A stretch of DNA of 64,000 bases from Osedax fenrisi (Eukaryota > Annelida > Polychaeta > Sabellida > Siboglinidae), in the NCBI GenBank assembly GCA_964019155.1, contig OZ025242.1, forward strand, positions 90,014,205 through 90,078,204. Reading direction: 5' to 3'. Position numbers and translations under genes: made by a program. Below, piece after piece: positions 23,939-34,952 of the stretch (position 1 is its first letter; every line of letters starts with the position of its first letter). The notes under the pieces were generated by a model. The model did no database searches, was not told where the DNA came from, and saw nothing but the letters and a program-made list of their open reading frames with translations.

Positions 23939-25935
23939 CGTCATCCAGCCACTTTTGTTAAATTTGAAAACAGAATTATCTGATGCCCCATAGTCATCGC
24001 ATCATTATTTACTATTTCTATATATATATATATATATTAATTAATATATATTGTTTATCATAACATTACAATATGTATATATAAATTAAATATAATATAA
24101 TGTATGTAATCCGTTTAGATGAAAATATGTTTTTATTAGTAAACGTGTACATGTATAAATCATACAATATGATACGTAAATGTTACGCTATCAAACTAAT
24201 ACCTCTGTCCTATAGAGCATTTACATGAAGCCTTCAGTATTGCACGTGATGTGTAAGGGGCGTAACCATGACAATGATTTCGGCATTATCGTGAAAATCA
24301 CGTGTACCCGTGCAACCTCCAACATCCACTTTATACCTCTCTCTACCACATACACCATAGATACCTTCAACATACTCCGCGACTTCTCCAGTTTCGTGAT
24401 ATTTCCCTCGAGCATTACATCTATACGCTCTACCGTGTCATTTGGTGTAACTGCCTCCAACTCACAATGTCCTATCTCATCAATTTCTTCTAGTACGACG
24501 TGTTGACTAAAAAAAGTATTCACTTATTTTATTCATGTCACATGACATCGGCAGATCATCTTCTACATATCTTTCTATTATTGAGATACTATGATCACCT
24601 ATGTATAATAGGTGGAGATGATGATGATTTTTATTTTAACACATTTATCTTTAAACCTGAAATCGAGCATAACCCTAATCTTGTAAATATGTCCGCATCG
24701 ACTGAATGCTGGAATTAGCTCATCCTCATCCTGAGCTAGATTTCCTATGTAAACATTTTAACTAAATGCTGTGAATTAAGTGCAGTATTTATTGTATTAC
24801 CTACTTTTACTATTTGTATTTCTATATATATATATATTATAAAGTCAGAATTATCATATTGCTTATCACTTATATATTGTTGTATTAAAATCAATAATTA
24901 ACTGATGATGAACATTTTTGTTTTTACTATAAAACAATCCGGTTTCATTTATATCACAAATATATATGTGTATATATGTATAATATATATTATATAAACT
25001 AACGAAATATGAGTATGGCAACTCTCGTCCTCATAAAGGGTATTTTCCCTTGCATCCCTGTTTTAGAGAATAATTGCCAAAGTTCATTCGTTCCAATGGC
25101 CCTCATCATGCTCGCTATCGACAAAGATAATTTATCAACCGCTCTTATTGCCAAAGTATTTACCTGAATAATAAAATTGTATTATAAAGTATTTTAATTG
25201 ATTAGTATTTCAATATGAAAGGTATGAATAATATTACTAAGAATAAAGGAATAGAACTTAATTAAGAGATCATATTTATAAATATTAAGAAGTGTTAACA
25301 TGCTATGGAAGAAATTAGGATCATCATTTTTATGTGATATTTCTTGTACCTGATTAATTTACAATATTATTGTAGTATCTGAATATGTTTAATTATTTAT
25401 ATTTGATATTTTACTAACACATTTTGTAAAATAATCTGAATCGATTAATTTATTGTTGAATTCACCAAATTCTGATATCTTGATATTGATAATCATTTCC
25501 ATATATTCAGATTATAAATATATATATCTATGTATTTTACTATATCAATGAATTATAATTATAACATTTTAAAAAAGTAAACCAAAATATTTTGTGGGTT
25601 TTCTTATTTCAAATTTCACCCATTGATTCTTGACAGGCATAGCTCGTATTTTACAAAGCTTTATTATAGCTTTATTTGATAAATTAACTGGCCAATAGCA
25701 TTCATATTTCTGAAATATGTAGACAAATTATTTGTTTAATTATTTTGTATTTTAATTATTCCTTAAGGCTGTTTTTCTCTCCCTATTGTCAGGAAGATTT
25801 TTATCGTATGTATTTGCTATCGTAGGAATATCCATCCTGAGCGTTGCTAAATTATATATTCCAGCAAGATCGTGTATGCGGACTGTACCATTGTCTCTTT
25901 TATGTATCTCAAGCAGTCTGTTTATATATGTTTTC
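23939..25935 (-). repeat. Array unit 7 (type C), truncated in the DDE exon
   Basis: The 100-codon frame at 24221-24523 is type C, like unit 4. The unit stops at about 25935, within the codons for IKTYINRL of the DDE exon, and is joined to an unrelated GC-rich segment. Confidence 0.9.
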
Positions 25936-26290
25936 AATAGCAGCACTCTTCACTAGGGTAGGGTTTTCTTCGTCTTGACTGGCTTTCTCGATATCTTCGC
26001 AGCCAAGTGTGCGGTTGTAGTAGCGGCTGTAGTAGTAATAGTGGTAGCGGTAGGTTTGTTACGCGCTTTAGCTGAGTACTCGGGTTGATACGAGACCCTA
26101 AAGCAATCTGAGGTCGAATTGATGGCCATCTGCAAGAATTGATTCGGACTAGCGGCTCCGGTTTCAAGTCGGATGAACTGACGGGGTTACCGGGTTCCGG
26201 CATATTCTGTAAGGTTAGGATGTAGTTGAGCGAGCGAGCGATGGTAGACGGGCGGAACAATGTGTTATCGTTAATACATACATACTTATT
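25936..26290 (-). other. GC-rich segment of unknown origin at the array edge
   Basis: Composition changes abruptly at about 25936, where array unit 7 is cut. Two overlapping minus-strand frames cross it (to 26260 and to 26135). The latter has a Thr/Ala-rich stretch (TATTITTTAATTTAHLAAK) followed by KISRKPVKTKKTLP. The plus strand has GTAGTAG-type repeats. No family recognised. It could be part of a foreign TE or an isolated host exon. Confidence 0.4.
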
Positions 26291-26454
26291 AGTCCATTTT
26301 TATAATGAAATAAGTATAATTTAAGGATATAAATATTATTAATATATATATATAACTAATTATATATATATATAATATATATCTGACTAATTAACTTTTA
26401 AATATTAAATTATGTACTAAGCCGCACTCACACAAATCACGCATCCTGTCTGTA

Positions 26455-26836
26455 TCAAACTAATACCTCTGTCCTATAGAGCATATACATGAAGCATTCA
26501 GTATGGCACGTGATGTGTAAGGGGCGTTACCATGACAATGATTTCGGCATTATCGTGAAAATCACGTGTACCCGTGCAACCTCCAACATCCGCTTTATAC
26601 CTCTCTCTACCACATACACCATTGATACCTTCAACATACTCCGCGACTTCTCCAGTTTCGTGATCTTTCCCTCGAGCATTACATCTATACGATCTACCGT
26701 GGCATTTGGCATAACTGCCTCCAACTCACAATGTCCTATCTCATCAATTTCTTCTAGTACGGCGTGTTGACTAAAAAGTATTCACTTATTTTATTCATGT
26801 CACATGACATCGGCAGATCATCTTCTACATATCTTC
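26455..26836 (-). repeat. Detached fragment of an array unit
   Basis: Matches about 11741-12110 of unit 1: the 100-codon frame plus its plus-strand shadow. It has several private changes (catatacatgaagcattcag, gttaccatgac, ggcataactgc), so it is older than the array copies. It ends directly against EnSpm-like sequence at 26848. Confidence 0.85.
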
Positions 26837-26847
26837 ATATCTTCTAC

Positions 26848-27375
26848 ATTATTTTTTACTAAAGCTTTAGCTGGCATATCGAATACAATTCCTATTAAAG
26901 ATACTTTATATATCTTATTATTATAGTTAATACCATTATTAATTAACTCTTTTAATTCATTTATTGTGTCATTTAGAAAATATAAATTATTTGACTTAGT
27001 TGGAAAAAATCATTGTAATGTATATTACAATCACATTTTCCTGTCTAAATGGCACAATTTCAAATTCTTTTGTAATTTTAAATTTAATTAAAACAAACAT
27101 ATTCCTAATTTAATATTGCATTTACAAATTAATTTACATATTATATATACAATAAATGGAATCAATTAGTATACATATATAATGTGTTACAAGGTTATTA
27201 TTTAAAAATACATTTTTCATAGATATATATATATATATTATAATAATAAATAAAAATAATAATTTAGTTATCATTTAAATATATATATATATACTAACTA
27301 TTTTTACATGATATTCTGTATCCATCATTTGCGTTTTTCTGTCAACATTTTTTCCTCATTTCGTTAACTTTGTCA
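26848..27375 (-). repeat. Second copy of the EnSpm-like fragment flanking the array
   Basis: Closely similar to 10990-11458, in the same orientation, with small indels and substitutions. Both copies end at ttcgttaactt. The left one then enters the array (cgtcatcc); the right one continues tgtcactatc. It includes the same D-M-P-A-K-A coding motif. Confidence 0.85.
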
Positions 27376-27404
27376 CTATCAATACATTTTCTTAGAGTTT
27401 TCTT

Positions 27405-27680
27405 GGATCTAATTAATGATTGTTTCCATTTGTCCTATTATAAAATAAATTATAAGATAAGATATATCTTAATCTTAATATATTAAATATACAATGTAAT
27501 ATACTAACAACTTCTCCAAGGAATGGAAATTCATTAAGTAATTGGTGAATTATATTCAAATAGCCTCGACTTGATATGCGTCTATAATATAAAATATTTA
27601 ATTTAGAGAAAATTATTTAGAGTAAATAAGTAAATAAATATACATTATTAATACCAACAAATGATTCTTTGAAATCAAAT
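27405..27680 (-). repeat. Second copy of the 8370-8640 segment
   Basis: The block from about ttaatgattgtttccatt through caacttctccaaggaatgg to ataatataaaatatttaattta is shared with 8370-8640. The minus strand of both reads RRISSRGYLNIIHQLLN after an acceptor TTATATTATAG. The family is not recognised. It shows that material left of the array was also duplicated to its right. Confidence 0.8.
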
Positions 27681-27958
27681 CATCACCAATTACTTTTATG
27701 ATTTTGTTTCTATTAGAGGATAATGGTTTGTAATTTTCTCTCTACTTTAAGCTTGCTAACATTAAAACAATAGTAGGGGAAAACTTGGGTAACCTAAAAA
27801 TAATACATTTTAAAAATAAATGAGTGTAATTAAAATAAATTATTTTTTAACTTTGTATATTTTAACTTTTATACATCTTAACTTGATTAATAGACTAATA
27901 TAACACAGAATAAGCATAGTTTTAATTACATTTATTAGTGTTTATAGACAATAAATAC

Positions 27959-28381
27959 CTAATTTAAAAAAAATACTATACAAATTTGATTTATTTTACA
28001 CTTTGGCAGTTGCCCTAATTCTATATTAAACACTGATATATGCGTACAATCAATTGAATTAGGTAATATAAAATAATAATACAAATAGAAATACCTGTAC
28101 GTTTGTAGATTATCAAATTTCATTTTTTTGCTAGATGTACCAGGAGTTGTACCGGCAGTAGTTGCATCATGTGTTGCATCAAGAGTTGCATCAGGAGTTG
28201 CATAATGAGTTACATCAGGAGTTGCATCAAAAGTTGAAATCTCACTTGGTACATAATTTTGCAGTTCAGTATATATTCTATGATTAGGATTTGAAATTAA
28301 TTGTTTATAAAATAAATTAATAAGTGGTATACCTTGAGTTTTGGTCCATTTCATACATTTTCTTAGATTATACAAATACAC
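27959..28381 (-). CDS. Hypothetical fragment with short DAT-type repeats
   Basis: The central part reads ISTFDATPDVTHYATPDATL followed by DATHDATTAGTTPG, a degenerate 5-residue repeat. Upstream are CMKWTKTQGIPLINLFYKQL and a possible exon at 28440-28600 (KYFEEIAKMNIKIDLLNEND). It looks like a broken TE or host exon. No motif permits a function. The C-terminal part of the frame is probably intronic (AT-rich, hydrophobic). Confidence 0.3.
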   Translation of the reverse strand: MYLYNLRKCMKWTKTQGIPLINLFYKQLISNPNHRIYTELQNYVPSEISTFDATPDVTHYATPDATLDATHDATTAGTTPGTSSKKMKFDNLQTYRYFYLYYYFILPNSIDCTHISVFNIELGQLPKCKINQICIVFFLN

Positions 28382-28633
28382 AGATAAGAATTGACTATAG
28401 TAGATTCTTTATACGATGTAAAGTTTATTTTTAGAATTTTTTTTTATCAAAATGTTGTTTATCTTCAAATAATAATTCTAAATCTTCAATTTCTTTTCTA
28501 TTTTTTACAATATAACTGTTAAATCATTTTCATTTAATAAATCTATTTTTATATTCATTTTGGCAATTTCTTCAAAGTATTTTCTGAAAATAAAAATATA
28601 GTAAATTGTATATTTACATGGTATATATTATTG

Positions 28634-28800
28634 ATGGGACTGAAGTGTTTCATTTGGTTTCCTAAAACTATTGTACAAAATATGGATAATTATTTTAATT
28701 AATTCTATAAATAAACATGATTTGTATAGTTAATTATAAATATCACGAATTAATAATTATAAAAATACATAACTATTAACCAAATGAAACGTCAGTCCAT
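28634..28800. mobile_element. Small MITE-like element (about 167 bp) with ~24-bp inverted ends
   Basis: GGGACTGAAGTGTTTCATTT at the left is mirrored at the right by AAATGAAACGTCAGTCCAT (one gap, one or two mismatches). The interior is AT-rich and non-coding. Target duplication not resolved. Confidence 0.6.
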
Positions 28801-29427
28801 AAATAGTATATATTAATGGTTGTCAGTAAAATATATTTGTCATAAATTTAAAAAATTAATTACACAATAAATAATTTTAATAATGTTAAAATAACACATT
28901 TAATGTTACAAAATACGCAATTAATAACCATTCAGTAAAATAGTATGTCAATCATCATGATATGGTTACAAAATATGCTATTTGTAACAATTTTTTAACA
29001 ACTATGTGCTGCCTAATGTACAGTTGAAAGTGCGGTCGAATCGCGTAGTATTCGTTAAAAACGATAAACGATATTTTATTAAAATAATAGCTACTTGTCT
29101 ACAGTATTATGTTATCTATGTGTATACCAAGCTGTTATAACAAACCATATCAACTCGTCTAATGAATGGCATTTGTATTATTAATTCCTTCATCTTTACT
29201 TTCTTACTTAAATTAATAAACTTTGCTTATACTTTTAGTAAATTATTTGAAACAACATTATCATCCATGCACCTTTCAATCAATATATTTGCTCCTTTAA
29301 GCTTGTAAGAAATATCTACCTTTGCCTGAATGTTAATGGAATTATTGCGGCACTAATTGATTATAAGTCTAATGAAAACCTTATCTCGAGAGTTCACGTT
29401 GATATGGTGTTAATAGCATGAGTCTCC

Positions 29428-29955
29428 CTAGACGTCTGGCACATCGATGACCAGTGGTTGAAGCGGCCGCAATTGCTGCATTTGGCTCCTAGTGCTGGGC
29501 AGGTATCGTGTTTCCTCCCACATGCATGGCTTGTTTTCCATAGTAGGAGCTTTAGCCACTGTATATAGTATGGGCTCGAGAGGGACGTGATATCTATTAA
29601 CGGCTTCGCCTGTCTGGTATATCAAGAGTGCTTGATCGATACTACTGATTACTTTATCGTGAGCAGCTCTCGATATACCACCTCTGAGTAGTGCGTCTAG
29701 TAGATCCTCGTATAATCGTTGTTCTACTATATGTTCATTTATTTCTGATATCACCACACTTGCATTTGCCCGCTTGAATTCTGAGAGATAGTACGTATTC
29801 ATCCAGGGTTTATCTATCTTAGATGATATTGTAAAAGTTGTTCATATCTAATAATTTCCAATAATTTTCTAAATTCTTGTCGGAAGCATTCCACATATTG
29901 TATAAATCTAAACCTCGATTACCTGCCCAGAGTATTACATAAGTTATTTGTTTTT
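29428..29955 (-). pseudogene. Retrotransposon gag-like fragment (tentative)
   Basis: An upstream block (about 29830-29955) reads VILWAGNRGLDLYNMWNASD and KNLENYWKLLDMNNF. The phrase L-x-W-A-G-x-x-G-L-x-x-Y-N-x-W is common in gag-like ORFs of invertebrate retrotransposons. The second block (29428-29802, GTG-type start) reads MNTYYLSEFKRANASVVISE and ends LVIDVPDV without known motifs. They are in different frames. No RT nearby. Confidence 0.35.
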
Positions 29956-30332
29956 CCGGTTTAGTCTTTTCGAGAGGTCCTGCGAAGATTTAATATATCG
30001 TTTCTTTGATTTTTTTGTGAGTGTTATGAAACATGCCATTTTGTTGTTGATTAAAGTTTGATTTTTAAGGTCTACATTTTTTTGTAATTTATCTGATTTT
30101 CAGACAACTATCACCATGTTATGTTATTAATTATATCTACTTTACTTATGGCGATATGGCTTGTTATGCTTTCTAGATAAGAGGAGATTATGAACTTAAG
30201 TGTAACATGAATTTGATTAAATATGGAGGGAATAAATTAAAATTAAATATATATATATATAATATAATATGAGGGTAAATTCTGTTATTGTATTATTGAT
30301 TATTGTATTATTATTTATTCGCTGACCGATAT

Positions 30333-30791
30333 TTATGCGTCCGTTTCATCGGCATCCATCTGATCTATCAAATGTTGATATCTACACATGCGTTTGTTGG
30401 CTAACTGACCAGTATGATACGATAAACGCTGCGATTCAATTGTGGTAAAAACATCTACGATAAACTGTTGAAATAAGCGACCGCTTAGCAATAGATGTTC
30501 GGTACCGGTTCTCACCATTATATGGTACGCGTAATATTCTCGCGTAGATATAGGCTTGGTTTGTCCCGCTACTTTTATATCTATATGAAACGTATCGTCA
30601 CCGTACGGAAATAGCAACGGATATTGTAGACTATCGTATTTCGGATGTAAGTCCGATATAGATTTTAAACTACCGTCTACATTACGTAAGATAATATCAC
30701 GTTTGAAAGGCGCATCATTAGGTAATAGAATTGCGATTTCGTCGCAATGGGGAACATTTAAACATCCGATATGTTCACCACCGTGTCGCAC
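30333..30791 (-). pseudogene. Helitron helicase-like N-terminal domain fragment
   Basis: The frame begins at a GTG codon and reads VPHCDEIAILLPNDAPFKRD, IILRNVDGSLKSISDLHPKY and DSLQYPLLFPYGDDTFHIDI, then REYYAYHIMVR and LFQQFIVDVFTTIESQRL. D-E-I-A, R-D-I-I-L and H-P-x-Y-D-x-L-Q-Y-P-L-L-F-P-Y-G are diagnostic of the Helitron_like_N region upstream of the Rep nuclease. The Rep HUH motif and helicase are absent, so this is a fragment of a rolling-circle transposon. Confidence 0.85.
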
Positions 30792-30911
30792 GTTAATATA
30801 TATATATATATATATATTAGAGTATATATATTATATTATTTAGTAAATTAAATAGTATAATGTATAGGTTATTTTAATTATTATAAATCATTATAATCAT
30901 TTGACTTACCT

Positions 30912-31421
30912 AGAATAAGATTTTGTGGAAGTTTCCTCAATACTGTGGCGACTCTGTATAGATGTTGCTACAGTTGATGAGCAATCTATAGTCATACTTC
31001 TTACAGTCCTCTGATCGATCAGGAATTGACGTTCTACTGGTGGAATTCTACACTCTCTAGTGCATCTGCAATTCATTTCGCATTTGCAAGGACAGATATC
31101 GAAAAGTTTATCGTATTTTTCCTTGTGCGCCGCTACAAAATATTCGAATCTATCGTTGCTTATGCTCTTTTTAAGCTTTTTAACGTCTTGGATATATTTT
31201 GCTAATTTAGCAGAAATATTTGCTTTGCTAAAGATGGGTAGAGATGCCCGATTCCATATGTCAATTAGTTTTAAAACAGTTTTTTTCTTTGACAACGCAC
31301 CGTAACATGGTTTAAGAAATAAATAGTGCTTATAGAAGTCCAAATACGTCGGCAACTTTCTATATGACATAGTTGTTGGTATAAAATACACATTTATGTG
31401 AGATCGTAATCTTAGAGACAT
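30912..31421 (-). CDS. Cys-cluster protein exon of unknown family
   Basis: From an internal ATG at about 31421 the frame reads LPTYLDFYKHYLFLKPCYGA, LSKKKTVLKLIDIWNRASLP, a Lys-rich helix, then CPCKCEMNCRCTREC and PVERQFLIDQRTVRSMTI. The exon ends with a strong donor (TCTAG|GTAAGT, about 30911), so the apparent stop in the ORF is intronic. The Cys cluster (C-x-C-x-C-x3-C-x-C-x3-C) suggests metal binding. I do not recognise it. It lies immediately 5' of the Helitron domain on the same strand and could be part of the same TE. Confidence 0.45.
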
Positions 31422-31689
31422 GATAAACGAGTGAAATAGTAGTAAAATGTAATAAATGAGATAAAAATGTAAATATAAATATTTAAATTGACAAGCAATG
31501 ATCATAAGTTGCGCATGCGTAGTTGATTATATTTTAAATTTTGAGATTATTATTTATAAAAATAAAAACATTAAAATATCAAATCGCTACCACAATATAA
31601 CTGATAAAATCTTAAAACTAAAGTATTATTTTTATATTAGTATATACTTTATAATCACATTATTTTTGTTTGTGTTTCTTTCTGTCACT

Positions 31690-33268
31690 CACCCTTAATA
31701 TATATATATATAGCTATGTATTTTACAATTGTATAATTGTACAATTTTATAATTGTATATCAATGAATTATAATTATAACATTTTAAAAAAGTAAACCAA
31801 AATATTTTGTGGGTTTGCTTATTTCAAATTTCACCCATTGAGCCTTGACAGGCATAGCTCGTATTTTACAAAGCTTTATTATAGCTTTATTTGATATAAG
31901 TTAACTGGCCAATAGCATTCATATTTCTGAAATATGTAGACAAATTATTAGTTTAATTATTTTTTATTTTAATTATTCCTTGAGGCGGTTCTCGCTATTT
32001 ATCTCTTGTTCTCTCCCTATTGTCAGGTAGATTTTTATCGTATGTATTTGATATCGTAGGAATATCCATCCTGAGCGTTGCTAAATTATATATTGCAGCA
32101 AGATCGTGTATGCGGACTGTACCATTGTCTCTTTTATGTATCTCAAGCAGTCTGTTTATATATGTTTTTATTGGTCCCATAAATGCTACATCTACATCTA
32201 CTAAGGTTGAAGTCGATGTGTCGTGTGAGGAGGCAATACCAGTATATCGACTCCAACATCTCTAGCCCTATATATTACATCTATGTCCTTGACGTGTGTT
32301 GAGTGCCCGTCCATTAATAATAACACCCGATTATTTGTTGATGCATGTGAATAATGGATAAAATGATTAAACCACTCTAAAATATTTCCCTCGTCATCCA
32401 GCCACTCTTGTTAAATTTTAAAACACAAGAAATTAGCTGATACCCCCATAGTCATCGCATCATTATTTACTATTTCTATATATATATTATATATATATTA
32501 ATTAATATATATTGTTTATCATAACATTACAATATTTATATATAAATTAAATATAATATGTTGTATGTAATCCGTTTAGATGAAAATATGTTTTTATTAG
32601 TAAACGTGGACATGTATAAATCATACAATATGATACGTAAATGTTACGCTATCAAACTAATACCTCTGTCCTATAGAGTATTTATATGAAGCCTTCAGTA
32701 TTGCACGTGATGTGTAAGGGGCGTAACCATGATAATGATTTCGGCATTATCGTGAAAGTCAAGTGTACCCGTGCAACCTCCAACATCCGCTTTATACCTC
32801 TCTCTACCACATACACCATTGATACCTTCAACATACTCCGCGACTTCTCCAGTTTCGTGATCTTTCCCTCGAGCATTACATCTATACGATCTACCGTGGC
32901 ATTTTGCATAACTGCCTCCAACTCAAAATGTCGTCTATCTCATCAATTTCTTCTAGTACGGCGTGTTGACTAAAAAGTATTCATTTATTTGATTCATGTC
33001 ACATGACATCGGTAGATCATCTTCTACATATCCTTCTATTATTGAGATACTCTGATCACCTGTGGATAATAGGTGGAGATGATGATTTTTATTTTAACAC
33101 ATTTATCTTTAAACCTGAAATCGAGCATAACACTCATTTTATGTCCGCATCGACTGAATGCTGGAATTAGCTCATCCTCATCCTGAACTAGATTTCCTAT
33201 GTAAACATTTTAACTAAATGCTGTGAATTAAGTGCAGTATTTATTGTATTACCTACTTTTACTATTTA

Positions 33269-33299
<31 letters not shown>

Positions 33300-33978
33300 G
33301 AAATATATAGTCAGAATTCTCATATTGCTTATCACTTATATATTGTTGTATTAAAATCAATAATTAACTGATGATGAACATTTTTGTTTTTACTATAAAA
33401 CAATCCGGTTTCATTTATATCACAAATATATATGTGTATATATGTATAATATATATTATATAAACTAACGAAATATGAGTATGGCAACTCTCGTCCTCAT
33501 AAAGGATATTTTCCCTTGCACCCCTGTTTTAGAGAATAATTGCCAAAGTTCATTCGTTCCAATGGCCCTCATTATGCTCGCTATGGACAAAGATAATTTA
33601 TCAACCGCTCTTATTGCCAAAGTATTTACCTGAATAATAAAATTGTATTATAAAGTATTTTAATTGATTAGTATTTCAATATGAAAGGTATGAATAATAT
33701 TACTAAGAATAAAAGAATAGAACTTAATTAAGAGATCATATTTATAAATATTAATAAGTGTTAACATGCTATGGAAGAAATTAGAATCACCATTTTTATG
33801 TGATATTTCTTGTACCTGATTAATTTACAATACTATTATAGTATCCGATTATGTTTAATTATTTATATTTGATATTTTACTAACACATTTTGTAAAATAA
33901 TCTGAATCGATTAATTTATTGTTGAATTCATCAAATTCTGATATCTTGGTATTGATAATAATTTCCATATATTCAGAT
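31690..33978 (-). repeat. Solitary, diverged, circularly permuted copy of the array unit
   Basis: Contains every block of the array unit, in the same order and orientation. It starts just after the (TA)n that follows ttcagatt in the array and ends exactly at ttcagatt (about 33978). It is therefore one full unit opened at the (TA)n intron tract rather than inside the DDE exon. It is more diverged than the array copies: extra inverted tract at 31722-31760, altered DDE exon end at 31995, and loss of one repeated GAT. Confidence 0.85.
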
Positions 33979-34199
33979 TTAGCTATTAAATTTTATGTAA
34001 ATAATGTTAATTAAAAATAGAATATAAATATATTTAGTTCATTAAATAATTATATTTTGTATCTAAAATATTTACAAATTTTAACAATAATTGGGGATGG
34101 TGTATTTTTCATATCTTTTCCATATTTTATTCAATTTGTTATCCGTTTTTCTGTATAAAAGACAAATTAGAAAATGACTTATATGTTCATGAATATACT

Positions 34200-34832
34200 T
34201 ACTTTCCTTCCTTTCTCTGATTTCTTAATATAAGTCCATTTGATAATAAGTGATGAACCATTACGAGTGCTTTTGACGATGCATCGCTTAAAATATGTAT
34301 TAAGCTATACATATTCATGTTGGGTTTAGCCATTTTGTTTAATCTATTGTTGAATCCCTCGTTGTCATTATTTGTTCGTATGCTACGCCTATATACAGTC
34401 CAATCATCATCCCACCAGAATCCAGCGATCCAATTTTTACGTATATATATATGGATAATTCTCTCAGTTTAACATTACTATCACAAGTAACATATACAAG
34501 ATATCATTTCAAATGCAGGCCTATAATATATTAATGTATAATTTATATATAATTTGTATAAAAAGTTACCTTATATCTTCACATTTTAAATAGGCCAGTG
34601 CCATAAATATTCTTATTATTATGCGCACTGGCATATTTGAATTAAATGCCGTTTTCAATCCTATTTCCCTATTGCTTGTGAAAAATGGAAATTGCACCCG
34701 CTCAATTTAATAAGAGGGTATACGTTTCTGATACATTTCCACACTGCCCTTTCGAAGTCACATGTGAAGTGAGATATTTCTGGTATCAAAGAACCAATCG
34801 ACTTCATAACGGCAGTATAATCTTTAGTTGCT
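34200..34832 (-). pseudogene. MULE transposase, catalytic core and C-terminus (downstream half of a gene split by a CR1 insertion)
   Basis: 34570-34832 reads HFTCDFERAVWKCIRNVYPL and IKLSGCNFHFSQAIG, the D-F-E and G-C-x-F-H motifs of the MULE domain. After a frameshift or stop it continues LKTAFNSNMPVRIIIRIFMA. 34200-34445 reads WTVYRRSIRTNNDNEGFNNR, LNKMAKPNMNMYSLIHILSD and ends near a GTAAGT donor. Upstream parts lie beyond the CR1 element at 40130-40540. It is a different copy and lineage from the FLYWCH/MULE remnant at 4.4-5.8 kb. Confidence 0.7.
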
Positions 34833-34927
34833 ATAATTTTAAATATATTATATATATATAATATAAATAATATAATTTATATATAATATATAATATATTT
34901 AATATATTAAATAATATAATTTATATA

Positions 34928-34952
34928 TGATGATGATGATATTGAGTTTATT
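34928..34952 (-). terminator. CR1 3' end: AATAAA plus (ATC)n tail
   Basis: On the minus strand GTGCTAATAAACTCAATATC is followed by four to five ATC repeats and then AT-rich flank. This marks the 3' terminus recognised by CR1-type reverse transcriptases. Confidence 0.75.

Larger units (their letters stand above)
11459..25935 (-). repeat. Tandem array of ~2.24-kb composite pogo-derived units (7 copies)
   Basis: The word cgtcatccagccac recurs at 11459, 13714, 15969, 18196, 20470, 21712 and 23939. Unit lengths are 2255, 2255, 2227, 2274, 1242, 2227 and a truncated ~1997 bp. Copies differ by few substitutions; most length variation lies in (TA)n tracts. Each full unit, read on the minus strand, holds a pogo/CENP-B DDE exon, an exon reading KYECYWPVNLSNKAIIKLCK, an exon reading MMRAIGTNELWQLFSKTG, an RRM-like block and a 100-codon open frame. 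The array starts and stops inside the DDE exon. The unit phase given is therefore set by the left edge, not by biology. Confidence 0.95.

Noticed and set aside
11761..24718. Plus-strand open frames repeated in every array unit (93, 63, 72 and 81 codons)
   Set aside because: They overlap or mirror the minus-strand exons, which have splice signals and recognisable DDE and RRM-like motifs. They repeat only because the DNA repeats. The 81-codon plus frame is the exact antisense of the DDE exon.
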